Shown in pieces: positions 14,529 through 23,437 of a stretch of 54,339 nt of DNA. The position numbers and the translations under genes were made by a program. The notes below the pieces were generated by a model. The model ran no database searches. It was not told the DNA's origin and saw nothing but the letters and a program-made list of their open reading frames with translations. The DNA is from Bacillota bacterium (GTDB taxonomy: Bacteria; Bacillota; Clostridia; Christensenellales; SZUA-584): the NCBI GenBank assembly GCA_023460085.1, contig JAEWRI010000018.1, forward strand, positions 1 to 54,339, in the 5' to 3' direction. Each line of letters starts with the position of its first letter. Within the stretch, counting starts at the first letter, position 1.

Positions 14529-15815
14529 TTAGAGAAAATCAAGCTCTTCCTCATCCGGTGCCTGCTCTCGGTGAATATCCGCACCGATGCTGCGCAGCTT
14601 GTCTTCGATGTGGTCATAGCCCCGGTCGATATATTTCACACCGCTGATTTCAGTCTTTCCGTCGGCCATCAGGCCCGCGACGACGAGCGCAGCGCCCGCG
14701 CGCAGATCGCTCGCGCGTACCGGGGCACCCGTAAGCCGGTCCACCCCCTCCACCACGCACACGCGCCCGTCGATGGAAACCGTCGCGCCCATGCGCCGGA
14801 TCTCGTTGATATGCTTGAACCGTGATTCGAAGATGTTCTCCACAATAATGCTCGCGCCCTCCGCGGTGGAGAGAAGCACCGTCGCGGGCTGCTGCAGGTC
14901 GGTCGGAAAGCCGGGATACGGCAGCGTTTTGATGTTGACATGCTTGGGGCGACGCTGGCAGGTGACGCGCAGCGTGTCGTCGCCCTCCTCCACCGTCACG
15001 CCCATCTCGATGAGCTTGGCAGTGAGCGCCTCCATGTGCGTCGGAATGACCTTTTCGATGGTGACGTCGCCGCGCGTGGCCGCCGCCGCAATCATCAGCG
15101 TACCGGCTTCAATCTGATCGGGGATGATGCTGTACGGGCAGCCGCGCAGCTCTTCCACGCCCGTGATGCGCACGATGTCGGTGCCTGCGCCTTTCACCTT
15201 TGCCCCCATGCAGTTGAGGAAGTTCGCCACATCCACCACATGAGGCTCCTTGGCCGCGTTGACGATGGTGGTCTTGCCCTTCGCTTTCACCGCAGCCAGC
15301 ATGATATTGATGGTCGCGCCTACCGAAACGACGTCCAGATAGATATCGGTGCCGGTGAGGCCGTCGGGCGTTTCCGCGACGATCATGCCGTATTCGGTCT
15401 TTACCTTTGCGCCCATCGCTTCAAAGCCTTTGATATGCTGGTCGATGGGGCGCTGGCCAATGGCACAGCCGCCCGGCAGCGCGATCTCCGCCCGGCCGCA
15501 GCGTCCCAGCAGCGCGCCGACAAAATAGTACGACGCACGCATATGGCGCACCGCTTCGTTGTCCACGCGATGCGTAGTCACCCCGCGGGTATCCAGCCGC
15601 ATGCTGGAGCCGGAAAGCTCTGCTTTCGCGTCCATGCTGGACAGCATATAGTTTAAAAGCCGCACATCCTCGATGTCGGGAAGGTTATCGAATTCGCATA
15701 CGTCCGAGCACAGCAGCGCGGCGGGCAGTATGGCAACGGCGGCGTTTTTGGCACCGCTGACGGCAACATGGCCGTGAAGGGGTTTTCCGCCCCGAATCAC
15801 CAGTTTTTCGATCAT
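14529..15815 (-). CDS. murA: UDP-N-acetylglucosamine 1-carboxyvinyltransferase
   Basis: MurA transfers the enolpyruvyl group of phosphoenolpyruvate to UDP-GlcNAc, the first committed step of peptidoglycan synthesis, in the cytoplasm. It has 428 residues, full length. The N-terminal SGAKNAA binds UDP-GlcNAc, and Cys117 in LPGGCAIGQRPIDQH is the active-site cysteine that fosfomycin alkylates in sensitive MurA. It is a single-gene unit facing the dnaD-like gene across a 363-base gap. Confidence 0.96.
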   Translation of the reverse strand: MIEKLVIRGGKPLHGHVAVSGAKNAAVAILPAALLCSDVCEFDNLPDIEDVRLLNYMLSSMDAKAELSGSSMRLDTRGVTTHRVDNEAVRHMRASYYFVGALLGRCGRAEIALPGGCAIGQRPIDQHIKGFEAMGAKVKTEYGMIVAETPDGLTGTDIYLDVVSVGATINIMLAAVKAKGKTTIVNAAKEPHVVDVANFLNCMGAKVKGAGTDIVRITGVEELRGCPYSIIPDQIEAGTLMIAAAATRGDVTIEKVIPTHMEALTAKLIEMGVTVEEGDDTLRVTCQRRPKHVNIKTLPYPGFPTDLQQPATVLLSTAEGASIIVENIFESRFKHINEIRRMGATVSIDGRVCVVEGVDRLTGAPVRASDLRAGAALVVAGLMADGKTEISGVKYIDRGYDHIEDKLRSIGADIHREQAPDEEELDFL

Positions 15816-15922
15816 AATTCCGCGCTAAAAGACGCGCACCTCCGTCCGTATGCCAAAGAGTATAGCAGTTTTCACAATAATCGGCAACCGTAAAAAAACC
15901 GGCGCACAATTCACCCTTTCAT

Positions 15923-15951
15923 TTGACCTTGAACTTTCCGTGGCGTATACT
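15923..15951 (+). promoter_or_regulatory. Upstream promoter in the murA/dnaD-like gap
   Basis: TTGACC and TATACT are 17 bases apart, giving a leader of about 220 bases before the dnaD-like ATG. The rest of the gap (15816-16178) holds a second promoter, short G+C-rich inverted repeats, and no convincing ORF. Confidence 0.6.
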
Positions 15952-16035
15952 TTCAGTAAAGGAATCCCCAGAAAGCACCAGTTTTGCCCGCACACCGCCC
16001 GGGTAAATATGGATGGGCAAGTCCGGATTATGCTC

Positions 16036-16063
16036 TTGCAAAACGCCTGCCGGATGGTATGAT
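16036..16063 (+). promoter_or_regulatory. Second promoter before the dnaD-like gene
   Basis: TTGCAA and TATGAT are 16 bases apart, about 115 bases before the ATG at 16179. Confidence 0.55.
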
Positions 16064-16178
16064 AGTATTCGCGCCGGGTGAATGCCCGTCATCCGGGATC
16101 GCGAGACGCGCAAGCGCGGCAGAACAGCGCGCTGTCTGCGGGCAGTAAATGTTCCGCCAATACGATGGGAGTGTAGGG

Positions 16179-17603
16179 ATGCAGCTGCAACTGAAAAGCT
16201 ATAGCAAAAGCACCGCCGTGCCGAACCGCTTTATTGAAAGCTGTGCGGGCGCGCCGGACAAGTATGTCGCAGCATACCTTTTGGGAATGATGCATGCCGC
16301 CAGCCATCAGGCGGTAGATCGCGATGTGTTTTGCGCGCGGCTGGGGCTGCCCTGGGAAGAGGTGCTGGCCGCCATCGAATACTGGCAGAAGCGGGGCTTT
16401 GCGCGCATTTCCAACGGTTCGGAATTCAGCTTCGAGTTCGGCGAATTCCAGCGCGAACCCGCGGGCGAGGAGCTCTACACCGAGCGCGATTTCAACCAGC
16501 GGCTGCAGGAGCTGTTTGGTTCCCGTCAGCTCTCGCCGCATGAATACCTCAAAATATACGACTACACCGATATCTTCCGGCTGCCCAAGTCCGTGGTGCT
16601 GCGCCTCGCGGAGTACTGCATACTGCTGAAGGGCAAGCGCGTTTCCATCTCATACATGGACAAGGTGGCGCAGTCATGGGCAGAGGAAGACCGTATCGAT
16701 ACGGAGGAAAAGGCACAGGCAAAGCTTTCAGCGCTCAAAGACGAAAGCTCCGGCGTCCTGCGCGTGCTGACGCGCCTCGGCATATCCAGCCGCGGGCCGA
16801 CACAGGACGAAGCGGCGCTGTTTTCCAAGTGGACGCACGAGTGGGGCTTCACGATGGAAGCCGTGCTGACCGCGTGCGCGCATACCACCGCCGCGCGGGA
16901 GCCCAGCATGAAGTATCTTGATCGCATACTGGAGCGGCTGCACGCCGACGGAGATACTACCTCTCGCCAAATCGCGGAGAAGAAGCAGCGCGGTGAGGAT
17001 ACCTCGCGCGATATTCAGGAGCTGATGCGCGTCGTCGGCGAAACCGGCAAACCCACCATAGAGCACGAAAGCCTTTACCGCAAATGGACAAGCGTATTCG
17101 GCTATGGCATGGACATGCTTTCCGCCGGGGCGCGGCTTCTGGCGGCACGCGGCAAGCTGCCGCTGGCTTATCTGGATGAAATACTGACCGACTGGTACAA
17201 CAACCGTGTAAGCACGCCGGAGGAAGCCGACAGGCTGCTCGCGGCGCAAAAGGCGCAGGACGCGCGCGTCGCCGCGGTGCTGTCCGCCGCGGGCATAGAA
17301 CGCGCCGTCACGGACGCGCACCGCAAGGTATACGCCAAATGGAGCGGCGAATGGGCGCTGTCACATGACGCCATACTGCTGGCTGCCGAAATCAGCTCTC
17401 TCTCGGAGAATCCGTACCGCTACCTCTCGGCCATACTGTCCGGCTGGCACGGCGCGGGCGTGAAGACGCTGGCGGACGCGCAGCGCGAAACCAAGAAGCG
17501 CTCCGTGGGCACGTCGTCCCCCGCACAGCCGGGTTACTTCGACCGGCCGACCGAGAACTATGACCATCTGGCGATCGATCCCTTCGCCGACGAGGGGGCA
17601 TAG
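16179..17603 (+). CDS. DnaD/DnaB-like primosomal protein with four C-terminal repeats
   Basis: A 474-residue protein. Residues 1-95 form a winged-helix N-terminal domain like that of DnaD. Then come four helical units of the DnaD C-terminal type (about 118-180, 208-265, 292-352, 378-437), each with a K-W/Y start and a Y-L-x-x-I-L-x-x-W/L end such as YLDEILTDWYNN. Typical DnaD has about 230 residues and one such unit; two are known in staphylococcal DnaB. ATG 16179 has GGGAG 7 bases upstream. It lies one base before a DnaI-like ATPase gene, so both likely act in helicase loading. Confidence 0.8.
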   Translation: MQLQLKSYSKSTAVPNRFIESCAGAPDKYVAAYLLGMMHAASHQAVDRDVFCARLGLPWEEVLAAIEYWQKRGFARISNGSEFSFEFGEFQREPAGEELYTERDFNQRLQELFGSRQLSPHEYLKIYDYTDIFRLPKSVVLRLAEYCILLKGKRVSISYMDKVAQSWAEEDRIDTEEKAQAKLSALKDESSGVLRVLTRLGISSRGPTQDEAALFSKWTHEWGFTMEAVLTACAHTTAAREPSMKYLDRILERLHADGDTTSRQIAEKKQRGEDTSRDIQELMRVVGETGKPTIEHESLYRKWTSVFGYGMDMLSAGARLLAARGKLPLAYLDEILTDWYNNRVSTPEEADRLLAAQKAQDARVAAVLSAAGIERAVTDAHRKVYAKWSGEWALSHDAILLAAEISSLSENPYRYLSAILSGWHGAGVKTLADAQRETKKRSVGTSSPAQPGYFDRPTENYDHLAIDPFADEGA

Positions 17604-17604
17604 C

Positions 17605-18528
17605 GTGGCGCAGGGCGTATTTGAAGTCTATGAGGACATCCGCCGCCGCAACGAGGCGGAGGGCGCAAGGCGGCGTGCCGAAGCATACGCAAAGCTGCCG
17701 GAGCTGAAGCGGCTGCACGAGCGCATCCGCATGCTGCAGCTGGAGCGCATCCGCAAAACCGCGCAGGGCGAGCCCTTCGACGCCGCGGCGCTGGCGGCGC
17801 TGCGCACCCAGGCGGAGGGTATGCTGACCGCCGGGGGCTACAGCGCGGACTGGCTCGATCCCATATACCGCTGTCCCGTCTGCCGCGACACCGGCCTGCG
17901 GGAGGACGCACGCCGCTGCGACTGCTTCCATCGGTATCGGCTTGAAAGCAAGCTGGATGAGGCCAGACTGACGGACGACGCAGTCAGCTTCGAAAAATTC
18001 GATCTTTCCCGCTTCTCGGACGAACCCATCGAGGGCGGGCGCTCTCAGCGCGACTACATGGCGCAGTACCGGCGCATCGCCGAAACCTGGGCTGACAGCT
18101 TTCCGGACTGCTCGCGCGTGCTGCTTTTCGCGGGCAGCGCCGGCCTCGGCAAAACGTACACCGCGCGCTGCATCATGCGGCGCGTCATAGAACACGGCTA
18201 CTCCTCCGCTTACTACACCGCGTACCGGCTGTTCTCGCTGTTCCACGCGCACCGCATCGGCGGCGACGTGGACATCGATCCGGTGTTCTCCGTGCCGCTG
18301 CTCGTCGTGGATGACCTCGGCACAGAGCCCATGACGCGCAACGTAACGGTGGAGTACTTTTTTGATCTGCTCAACGAACGCATTGCGCAGGGGCTGCACA
18401 CGATTTTCGTCACGACACTCGCGTTTCACGAGCTCAAGAGCGTATACGGCGACAGCATTCACTCGCGGCTGATGGACTCCCGGCACTCCGAAAAGCTGAT
18501 ATTTCGCGGCAGGGACATCCGCTACTAA
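17605..18528 (+). CDS. DnaI/DnaC-like helicase loader ATPase
   Basis: A 307-residue AAA+ ATPase. An N-terminal helical part (1-85) is followed by a CPVC..CDC zinc-binding motif, then Walker A GSAGLGKTYTA, Walker B LLVVDDLGTEP, a sensor stretch FVTTLAF and an arginine-rich SRLMDSR. Order and spacing match DnaI-type loaders of the replicative helicase. GTG 17605 is chosen because AGGGGG lies 6-7 bases upstream and the start comes one base after the dnaD-like stop; the two are translationally linked. Confidence 0.85.
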   Translation: MAQGVFEVYEDIRRRNEAEGARRRAEAYAKLPELKRLHERIRMLQLERIRKTAQGEPFDAAALAALRTQAEGMLTAGGYSADWLDPIYRCPVCRDTGLREDARRCDCFHRYRLESKLDEARLTDDAVSFEKFDLSRFSDEPIEGGRSQRDYMAQYRRIAETWADSFPDCSRVLLFAGSAGLGKTYTARCIMRRVIEHGYSSAYYTAYRLFSLFHAHRIGGDVDIDPVFSVPLLVVDDLGTEPMTRNVTVEYFFDLLNERIAQGLHTIFVTTLAFHELKSVYGDSIHSRLMDSRHSEKLIFRGRDIRY

Positions 18529-18576
18529 CGCGCCGTTTTTGGGAATAATGATAAGAAACAAGTATCCGGAGGCATT

Positions 18577-20364
18577 ATGAAACGTAGCGAAATCGATCAG
18601 AAGTACAAATGGGATCTGGGCCCTATCTTCCCCTCGGACGAAGCGTGGGAGCAGGGCTTTGCGAAGCTGCAGGCACTGGCGCCCTCCTTGGCTCCGCTGA
18701 AGGAAAACCTCACGAAGAGCGCCGCGGCGCTGGCCGACGCGCTGGCAAAGATAGACGAGGCTTCGCTGCTGTGCGAGCAGCTTTTCGTATACGCCAAGAT
18801 GCGCCGCGATGAGGACAACGGGAACGCGCGCTATCAGGCGATGGCCGATCGGGCGTTTTCGCTCTACGTCACGGTATCGGGCGAAACGTCTTACGTCGCA
18901 CCCACGCTGCTGAAGGAAAGCGAGGAGACGCTGCTGCGCTTCGTCGAAGAGGAGACGCGCCTCGCGCCCTACGCCTTCATGATCCGCGATCTCATCCGCC
19001 AGAAACAGCACGTGCTCTCGGAAGCGGAGGAGAAGCTGCTCTCGATGAGCGCCGACTTCGCCGCGGGCCCGCGTGACATCTTCAAGATGCTCGAGAGCGT
19101 CGATATGAAGTTCGGCACCGTACCCACGCCCGAAGGCGACGTGCAGCTGACGCACGGCAAATACCTGGAGCTCATGCAGAGCCGCGACAGGGCGGTGCGC
19201 AAGGCCGCGTTCGACACGTATTACGCCGCCTTCCGCGATCACATCAACACCATCGCCACCACATATTCCACCAGCGTCAAAAAGGACGTGTTCTATGCCA
19301 AGGTGCGCGGGTACGGCAGCGCGCTGGAGCAGGCGCTCTTCGGCGACAACGTGCCCGTACAGCTCTATGACGATCTGATTGCGACAATCCACGAAAGCCT
19401 GCCCACGATGTACGACTACATAGAGGCGCGCCGCAAAATCCTCGGCCTCGAAGACATCGCCATGTATGACATCTACGTTCCGCTGGTGGGAGAAACCGGC
19501 ACGAAGTATTCCTACGAACAGGCGATGGACATGGTAACGGACGCGCTGACGCCCTTGGGGCCCAACTACCGCGCACTGCTGCGCCGTGCCTTCAACGAAA
19601 AGTGGATCGACGTATTCGAGAACGAGGGCAAGACCACCGGCGCGTATTCGTGGGGTGCGTATGGCTCTCATCCCTACGTGCTGCTGAATCACCGCTCCGA
19701 TATTGACAGCGTGTACACATTGGCGCACGAGCTGGGCCACGCGATGCACACGTATCACTCCGACGAGACGCAGCCGTTTCCGACGGCGCAGTACACCATC
19801 TTCGTCGCGGAGGTCGCCTCCACGGTCAACGAGCTGCTGCTGACGCGCTACCTGCTGGAGCACGGCGACGAAGCGCTCAAAAAGCACGTGCTCAACCACT
19901 ACATCGATCAGTTCCGCACCACCGTGCTGCGCCAGACGATGTTCGCCGAGTTCGAGAAAACGTCCCACGCGATGTGCGAGGCGGGAGAGCCCCTTACGCA
20001 GGACACGCTGTGCGCCAAGTACCGCGATCTCAACAACCTTTACTACGGCGGCTGCATGAACACCTGCGACACTATCGCGCTGGAATGGGCGCGCATCCCG
20101 CACTTCTACAACGCGTTCTATGTGTATAAATACGCCACAGGCTTCTCCGCCGCGGTAATGCTGGCGACAAAGCTCTATGCCAAGGAGCCCGGCGCGCTGG
20201 ACAGCTACATGGAATTCCTAAAGAGCGGCGGCAGCGATCATCCGCTGAACCTGCTGAAAAGGGCAGGCGTGGACTTTTCGGACGGCGCGCCCGTGAAAAA
20301 CTGCATGGCGGAATTTGCGCGCGCGTTGGGAGAATTTAAAAATGTGATGGGCGTATCGTCCTGA
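18577..20364 (+). CDS. pepF: Oligoendopeptidase F (M3B metallopeptidase)
   Basis: A 595-residue cytoplasmic zinc endopeptidase that cuts short peptides. The zinc motif is His384-Glu-Leu-Gly-His388, with the third ligand Glu412 in FVAEVAS; the M3 C-terminal motif HFYNAFYVYKYATG is also present. GGAGG is correctly spaced before the ATG. It lies 48 bases after the DnaI-like gene and may be transcribed with it, but has no evident link to replication. Confidence 0.95.
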   Translation: MKRSEIDQKYKWDLGPIFPSDEAWEQGFAKLQALAPSLAPLKENLTKSAAALADALAKIDEASLLCEQLFVYAKMRRDEDNGNARYQAMADRAFSLYVTVSGETSYVAPTLLKESEETLLRFVEEETRLAPYAFMIRDLIRQKQHVLSEAEEKLLSMSADFAAGPRDIFKMLESVDMKFGTVPTPEGDVQLTHGKYLELMQSRDRAVRKAAFDTYYAAFRDHINTIATTYSTSVKKDVFYAKVRGYGSALEQALFGDNVPVQLYDDLIATIHESLPTMYDYIEARRKILGLEDIAMYDIYVPLVGETGTKYSYEQAMDMVTDALTPLGPNYRALLRRAFNEKWIDVFENEGKTTGAYSWGAYGSHPYVLLNHRSDIDSVYTLAHELGHAMHTYHSDETQPFPTAQYTIFVAEVASTVNELLLTRYLLEHGDEALKKHVLNHYIDQFRTTVLRQTMFAEFEKTSHAMCEAGEPLTQDTLCAKYRDLNNLYYGGCMNTCDTIALEWARIPHFYNAFYVYKYATGFSAAVMLATKLYAKEPGALDSYMEFLKSGGSDHPLNLLKRAGVDFSDGAPVKNCMAEFARALGEFKNVMGVSS

Positions 20365-20370
20365 GTGTAG

Positions 20371-20387
20371 TATAATGGGCGTATAAT
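20371..20387 (+). promoter_or_regulatory. Two overlapping -10-like boxes before the isomerase gene
   Basis: TATAAT occurs at 20371 and again at 20382, just after pepF and 22-38 bases before the next ATG. No good -35 is seen for either, so activity is uncertain. Confidence 0.35.
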
Positions 20388-20408
20388 ACGTGCGGCAGGA
20401 GGAAGCCA

Positions 20409-21197
20409 ATGAAGACTTGCTTTTCCACACTGGGATGTCCGGAGTGGTCATTTCCGGAGATCGTATCGGTCGCCTCGGACCTCGGGTTCAACGGCGTCGA
20501 GGTAAGAGGGGTTCAGCGGGAGCTTTACGCGCCCGCGATCGACGCGTTTTCACCGGCGCATATCGCGGCCACGCGGGACACACTGCAGCGCCTGTCGCTT
20601 TCCATACCGTGTCTTGCCACCTCGTGCGATCTCAATTCTGAAGAAATACTGGACGAGGCGAAAGCCTATGTGGACACCGCGAGCGCGCTGGGCACACCGT
20701 ATATCCGGTTGCTTGGCGACAGAGAGCCCGCGCCTTCGGATGAAATCCGCCTGAAGGTCATCGAATCCAATCTCCATGAAATCGGGCTGTACGCGAAGGA
20801 AAAAGGCGTCATGCCGCTGATTGAAACGAATGGCTTCTTCGCTAAAACCAAGGTGCTGGGGCTCATGCTGCAGGAAGCCAAGGGTGCCAATATCGGCATA
20901 CTCTATGATATCCACCATCCTTACCGCTATTTCGGCGAGGACCCCGAATATACGCTGAAGCACATCGGGCCCTACATCCGCCATGTGCACATCAAGGATT
21001 CGGTGATGGAGGGCGGCGGTGTACGCTACCGCATGGTCGGCGAAGGGGATATCCCGGTGGCGCACATCTTAAAGCTGCTGCGCGACATGGGCTACGACGG
21101 CTTCTATTCGCTTGAGTGGGTGAAGCGCTGGGATCTTTCGCTGGAGGAACCCGGCATCGCGTTTGCGCAGTTCAAGGATTTCATGGACACACTGTAA
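20409..21197 (+). CDS. Sugar phosphate isomerase/epimerase (AP-endonuclease-2-like TIM barrel)
   Basis: A 262-residue TIM-barrel protein of the xylose-isomerase-like family that includes sugar epimerases and hydroxypyruvate isomerase. Metal-binding residues are visible: Glu in PLIETNGFF, Asp/His in LYDIHHPY, His in IRHVHIKD and Glu in YSLEWVKRW. GGAGG precedes the ATG. No sugar transport or catabolic genes are adjacent, so the substrate cannot be inferred. Confidence 0.8.
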   Translation: MKTCFSTLGCPEWSFPEIVSVASDLGFNGVEVRGVQRELYAPAIDAFSPAHIAATRDTLQRLSLSIPCLATSCDLNSEEILDEAKAYVDTASALGTPYIRLLGDREPAPSDEIRLKVIESNLHEIGLYAKEKGVMPLIETNGFFAKTKVLGLMLQEAKGANIGILYDIHHPYRYFGEDPEYTLKHIGPYIRHVHIKDSVMEGGGVRYRMVGEGDIPVAHILKLLRDMGYDGFYSLEWVKRWDLSLEEPGIAFAQFKDFMDTL

Positions 21198-21209
21198 TTC
21201 AACAAACAG

Positions 21210-21232
21210 GGGCGGCTCTGCCGTCCTTTTTT
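21210..21232 (+). terminator. Terminator after the isomerase gene
   Basis: GGGCGGC and GCCGTCC pair (one G-T) around TCT and are followed by a T tract. Confidence 0.75.
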
Positions 21233-21240
21233 ATTTGCGC

Positions 21241-21266
21241 AAAAAAGTACCGGCATCAGCCGGTAC
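21241..21266 (-). terminator. Terminator after the 41-residue protein gene
   Basis: On the minus strand GTACCGGC/GCCGGTAC form a perfect 8-bp stem followed by six Ts, 16 bases after the stop codon. Confidence 0.8.
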
Positions 21267-21281
21267 CTCTCTAAACAGGAC

Positions 21282-21407
21282 TCAGAAGTCTTCGCCGTTC
21301 TGCTCGGCGCTGTTCTCGCGCTTCGCAAGCTGGCCTTCCTTCGAGTCCATCCGGTGCTCCGCTCTGGCTTGCTTGAAGGTGCCCAGCAGCTTTTTGTTCT
21401 TTTTCAT
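21282..21407 (-). CDS. Small basic protein, 41 residues, unknown
   Basis: A short ORF beginning MKKNKKLLGTFKQARAEHR and ending in an acidic tail (ENGED-like, NGEDF). GGAGG is correctly spaced before the ATG and a strong terminator follows the stop, so it is a self-contained transcription unit and likely real. Lys/Arg-rich first half and Glu-rich second half suggest a nucleic-acid or ribosome-associated peptide, but no family is recognised. It lies between the isomerase gene and jag. Confidence 0.6.
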   Translation of the reverse strand: MKKNKKLLGTFKQARAEHRMDSKEGQLAKRENSAEQNGEDF

Positions 21408-21474
21408 ATCACTACCTCCGCTTTTACTTTATCCAGTTTACGCGGACGCATGTATGAAGCCTCCCGGCTCAAAT

Positions 21475-21499
21475 AAAAAAGCGGAGCGTTCGGCTCCGC
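21475..21499 (-). terminator. Terminator of the rpmH-rnpA-yidD-yidC-jag operon
   Basis: On the minus strand GCGGAGC/GCTCCGC form a stem followed by six Ts, starting 11 bases after the jag stop. Confidence 0.85.
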
Positions 21500-21509
21500 C
21501 TGAAGACGT

Positions 21510-22454
21510 TTATCTGTGGCGTCTGGGACGCGGGTTCGGCCGCGATACAGGTTCCGGCGGACGCGTATCGTCCTCCTTGCCCTTCAGCGCAACCACCACG
21601 CTGCGGTACGGCTCCTCGCCCTCGCTGTAGGTGTACACCTTCTCGTAGTCCTGCAGCGTCGCATGCAGTATGCGGCGCTCGTAGGGGTTCATGGGCTCCA
21701 GCACAACGCGCCTGCCGCTGTGCTCCACCTTCTCCGCAAGGTGCGCCGCAAGGCGCTTCAGCGTATCCTCGCGCTTGCCGCGGTAGTTTTCGGTATCGAG
21801 CATCACCTTGGTATAATCGTTCTTGTTGTTGTTGATGACAAGGCTCGTAAGGTACTGCAGCGCATCCAGCGTCTCGCCGCGCCGTCCGATGAGCATCCCC
21901 ATCACCCGGCCGGACATGTCCACCTTGAGCATGCCGTCCTCCGTACGCGAGGCCAGCGCCACGTTCATTCTCATATGCCCGAACAAGCCGTACAGGAACT
22001 TCTCCGCTTCATTCTGGGGCTCCCGCGCCACGATGGGCTCATCCGCCTCTTCACGCGCCGCAGGCCTGCTGTATGGCCTGTCGCCCGGTCTGCGATCGTC
22101 CCGGTGAAAATCCTCCCGCCGGTGTTCATCCCTGCGCCCGCCCGGGCGAAAATCGTCGCGACGACCGGAATCGCGCCGGTCACGCCGCTCAAAGCTGCGT
22201 TCTCCGCGCGGTTCGGGGCGAAAGGGCTCCTCAAAGCCCTTCTTGGGCTGCGGCGGCGCTTCCGGTTCTCCCACCGCTTCAAGGCTGAACTCTTCCTCCG
22301 GTTTGCGTGTCAGGCGCACGCGCGCGCTCTTGAAAAGACCGGCGCCTTCGTCCAGAATTTCAATGTCCACCTCGTCGATGGAAAGATCCATTTTGACGAG
22401 ACCGCTGAATACCGCCTCATCAACCGTTCTGCCCTTGCTCTCGAAAACATCCAT
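21510..22454 (-). CDS. khpB: RNA-binding protein Jag/KhpB (SpoIIIJ-associated)
   Basis: A 314-residue RNA-binding protein with an N-terminal Jag domain (1-50), a long linker from about 55 to 155 very rich in Arg, Asp and Glu, a KH domain (about 160-235, with the GMLIGRRGETLDALQ loop) and an R3H domain (about 240-300, with HSGRRVVLEPMNPYERRIIH-like sequence). Family members are usually 200-250 residues; the extra length is the charged linker. It follows yidC with a one-base overlap, the usual arrangement. KhpB affects cell elongation and sporulation RNAs in studied Bacillota. Confidence 0.9.
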   Translation of the reverse strand: MDVFESKGRTVDEAVFSGLVKMDLSIDEVDIEILDEGAGLFKSARVRLTRKPEEEFSLEAVGEPEAPPQPKKGFEEPFRPEPRGERSFERRDRRDSGRRDDFRPGGRRDEHRREDFHRDDRRPGDRPYSRPAAREEADEPIVAREPQNEAEKFLYGLFGHMRMNVALASRTEDGMLKVDMSGRVMGMLIGRRGETLDALQYLTSLVINNNKNDYTKVMLDTENYRGKREDTLKRLAAHLAEKVEHSGRRVVLEPMNPYERRILHATLQDYEKVYTYSEGEEPYRSVVVALKGKEDDTRPPEPVSRPNPRPRRHR

Positions 22455-23416
22455 CAGGTTGCCTCCTCAATCACGCCCTGCTTATCCTTCTCATCCCTCT
22501 TTTTATAGATCATGTTGAGCACGAAGGTCTGCGCCACTGCGTAGATGTTCGCGAACAGCCAGTAGATAGCGAACGCCGCGTTGGACGTTGCGCAAATGTA
22601 CACGGAAAATATCGGGAAGAACCACAGCATGAACGATCCGCCCTGCTGCTGAGCCATCTGCGGATTTTGCCCCATGGTCATCTTCTGCTGCAGGAAGAGC
22701 GTTGCGCCCGCGAGCAGCGGCAGTATAAACCAGCCATTGCTGAAACTACCAAGATTGTTGTACTTGCCGACGATGTCTGTTACCAAGCCGGTGTAATTTC
22801 CGCCCGACGCAAATGATGTGCCCGCGAAACTGACGAGCTTCGCATCTGCCATCATATGCAGCGCCTGCGGACTGACGCTGTTCATGTTCTGCTGCAGATA
22901 CGTGACAAACTTTTCTGCGGTGGGCAGTATAGACTCGAAACCCGAATCGGGCTGCCAGATGTTATGCACCCAAAGCCAGCCGGGCAGCGCGGTCACATCC
23001 TGCGTGTGGGACGCAATACCCGAAAGGTATTGCGCATTCAGCATGAATGACACCTGCTGTTCCGTCGCCAGCGTCCGCATCGCGCCAAAGAACGCGAAGA
23101 ATATCGGAAGCGTGATGAGCATCGGCAGGCATCCGGCCAGAGGCTTGACGCCTTCCTTTTTATAGAGCTCCTGCTGCTTCTTCTGCAGCATCTGCGGATT
23201 GTTGCCATAGCGCTTCTTTAAAGACTCCACCTTGGGCTGTATCAGCGCCATCTGGCGGGAGCTCCTCTTCTGGCGCAAATCAAGCGGCAGAATCAGCACG
23301 CGCAGTGCAATTGTCAGTATGATAATGGCCAGCGGATAGCTCTGTACAATGCTGTCCACCCATTTGAGCGCCAACGCGAAAAAGTCGGCTATAAAATTAT
23401 CGCTTAAAAAACCCAC
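22454..23416 (-). CDS. yidC: Membrane protein insertase YidC/Oxa1 (SpoIIIJ type)
   Basis: A 320-residue insertase that helps proteins enter the cytoplasmic membrane alone or with Sec. The core is recognisable: RVLILPLDLRQKRSSRQM with the functional Arg in the first core span, a cytoplasmic charged helical hairpin (VESLKKRYGNNPQMLQKKQQELY), GCLPMLITLPIFFAFF, and two final spans. About 100 residues of extracytoplasmic loop (about 125-225) lie between the second and third core spans, longer than in Bacillus. The N terminus lacks a clear lipobox. Standard rpmH-to-jag operon context. Confidence 0.93.
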   Translation of the reverse strand: MGFLSDNFIADFFALALKWVDSIVQSYPLAIIILTIALRVLILPLDLRQKRSSRQMALIQPKVESLKKRYGNNPQMLQKKQQELYKKEGVKPLAGCLPMLITLPIFFAFFGAMRTLATEQQVSFMLNAQYLSGIASHTQDVTALPGWLWVHNIWQPDSGFESILPTAEKFVTYLQQNMNSVSPQALHMMADAKLVSFAGTSFASGGNYTGLVTDIVGKYNNLGSFSNGWFILPLLAGATLFLQQKMTMGQNPQMAQQQGGSFMLWFFPIFSVYICATSNAAFAIYWLFANIYAVAQTFVLNMIYKKRDEKDKQGVIEEAT

Positions 23417-23437
23417 TGCTTGTCCTCCATCGGCGCC

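Noticed and set aside
17392..20103. A 903-codon open frame on the minus strand
   Set aside because: It is antisense to the dnaD-like, dnaI-like and pepF genes, whose plus-strand products have clear domains and motifs. Its translation is rich in Arg, Val, His and Ala with no motif, as expected from the codon bias of GC-rich DNA.
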